Assembly: GCF_041260155.1 (NCBI RefSeq) | Contig: NC_091932.1 | Span: 25,324,746 to 25,388,745, forward strand | Direction: 5' to 3' | DNA length: 64,000 nucleotides | DNA from: Ptychodera flava | Lineage: Eukaryota > Hemichordata > Enteropneusta > Ptychoderidae | Shown here: positions 62,884 through 64,000 of the stretch, piece by piece | Layout of the letters: each line of letters opens with the position of its first letter | Numbering within the stretch: the first letter of the stretch is position 1 | Position numbers and translations under genes: made by a program | The notes under the pieces: generated by a model | What the model saw: the letters and a program-made list of their open reading frames with translations, nothing else | Databases searched by the model: none | What the model was told of the DNA's origin: nothing

Positions 62884-63098
62884 GTAGAATGTCTATATAC
62901 GACTTGATTATTCAATAAAAGAATCACCGTACGTGATATTAGTGTAGGCCTATAGGCCTACATGTTGACTGGCATTATACACGAATGGCTATGGCTGCCT
63001 GGCTCGGGCCCGGCGAACGCACTGCATAATCATCAATGTGTAGAATGTCTACATGACTTGATTATTTAATAAAGAATAACGGTACGTAATATTACTGT
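62884..63098 (+). repeat. Direct ~60-bp duplication within the palindrome arm
   Basis: 62884-62945 and 63040-63098 are diverged direct copies sharing GTAGAATGTCTA, GACTTGATTATT, AATAAA and ACGTRATATTA. They are mirrored in the other arm. Sub-repeats inside arms are typical of fold-back elements. Confidence 0.75.
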
Positions 63099-64000
63099 AC
63101 ATGTGAGCTAGCTTAACCGAGCGGCTGTAGAGCTCTGCAGGGCTTGGGCCCGGCTTGGGCCCGTTGTCCACCGCTGCACAGACAGGATGGAAAGGTAAGA
63201 AAGCTTTTCACCGCCCGATTTCATAAATCAGCGAAATTCACAAACTCTGAGCGTTTCCGGTGATAAAAACTGGTCAACGGTCAGATGGTTGCATAAGCAA
63301 TCGATCGACTGACCTCTTTTGCCTAAAATCATACCTTACCCTATGCTACTGGCGAGAAATCGTCCTGAAATCGGCTGGGCACACCAACCCAGCGCCGGCC
63401 ATTTTGAATCAGCTGCATGCAATGTACGCGTCCAATGAGAAAAGAGCGACAATACGTCATCTGCCAAGGGTTGTATGCAGGCATGCAGCTGATTCAAAAT
63501 GGCCGGCGCTGGGTTGGTGTGCCCAGCCGATTTCAGGACGATTTCTCGCCAGTAGCATAGGGTAAGGTATGATTTTAGGCAAAGAGGTCAGTCGATCGAT
63601 TGCTTATGCAACCATCTGACCGTTGACCAGTTTTTATCACCGGAAACGCTCAGAGTTCGTGAATTTCGCTGATTTATGAAATCGGGCGGTGAAAAGCTTT
63701 CTTACCTTTCCATCCTATCTGTGCAGCGGTGGACACGGGCCCAAGCCGGACCCAAGCCCTGCAGAGCTCTACAGCCGCTCGGTTAAGCTAGCTCACATAT
63801 ACAGTAATATCACCTACCGTTATTCTTTATTAATAATCAAGTCATGTAGACATTCTACACATTGATGATTATGCAGTGCGTTCGTCGGGCCCGAGCCAGG
63901 CAGCCATAGCCATTCGTGTATAATGCCAGTCAACATGTAGGCCTATAGGCCTACACTAATATCACGTACAGTGATTCTTTTATTGAATAATCAAGTCGTA
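62898..64000. repeat. Giant palindrome: ~520-bp arms around a 60-bp centre, cut by window edge
   Basis: 62898-63420 is the near-exact reverse complement of 63481-64000; the arms may extend past the window. A few substitutions and one-base indels separate them, for example near 63154 against 63735. Arms contain the self-complementary word TAGGCCTATAGGCCTA and no coding frame of note. It is probably a fold-back type transposable element with very long terminal inverted repeats. An inverted duplication is the alternative. Confidence 0.9.

Overview
This window looks like nuclear DNA of an animal. It is AT-rich and intron-bearing, and it is full of microsatellites, fold-back elements and a Penelope-like retroelement. 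It carries one clearly recognisable metazoan gene, a spliced tetraspanin with the eight-cysteine TspanC8 loop. The repeat style and the frequent TAGGCCTA-type words suggest a marine invertebrate, possibly an invertebrate deuterostome. That is inference; no species marker was found.

Layout. (1) 1-27716 is a tandem array of 25 copies of a ~1080-bp unit, continuing past the left edge. On the minus strand every unit carries two Thr/Ser/Pro-rich exons (96 and 105 nt) and probably a 12-nt microexon. All are phase 1-1 and have good splice sites, so the array reads as the multi-exon O-glycosylation domain of a mucin-like gene. Each unit would add 71 residues. Two further compatible exons lie upstream, at 28344-28448 and within 28641-28746. 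A 730-bp fold-back element with a TA target duplication interrupts one unit. (2) 28.8-35.7 kb has no convincing gene and holds several fold-back or TTAA-flanked elements. (3) 35.7-47.1 kb is repeat-dominated. It has a ~226-bp satellite whose monomers carry an E-box joined to nuclear-receptor-type half-sites, a ~155-bp satellite, smaller minisatellites, a 603-bp TTAA fold-back element and a 1.64-kb inverted-repeat element with a DDE-transposase fragment. (4) 48.4-51.6 kb is a head-to-head pair of broken Penelope-like elements between (TA)n tracts, followed by a near-perfect hairpin. (5) 53410-55408 (minus) is a complete three-exon TspanC8 tetraspanin, with a TTAA element inserted into another copy of itself in its second intron. 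(6) 55.4-62.9 kb is mostly featureless apart from tetranucleotide tracts. (7) 62898-64000 is a very large palindrome that reaches the window edge.

The two host genes are both on the minus strand and show no functional link. The mucin-like gene would encode a heavily glycosylated secreted or surface protein. The tetraspanin would be a plasma-membrane or endosomal scaffold, and its family controls ADAM10 trafficking. The most unusual object is the mucin-like repeat domain, in which the repeating unit is a whole block of exons plus introns.
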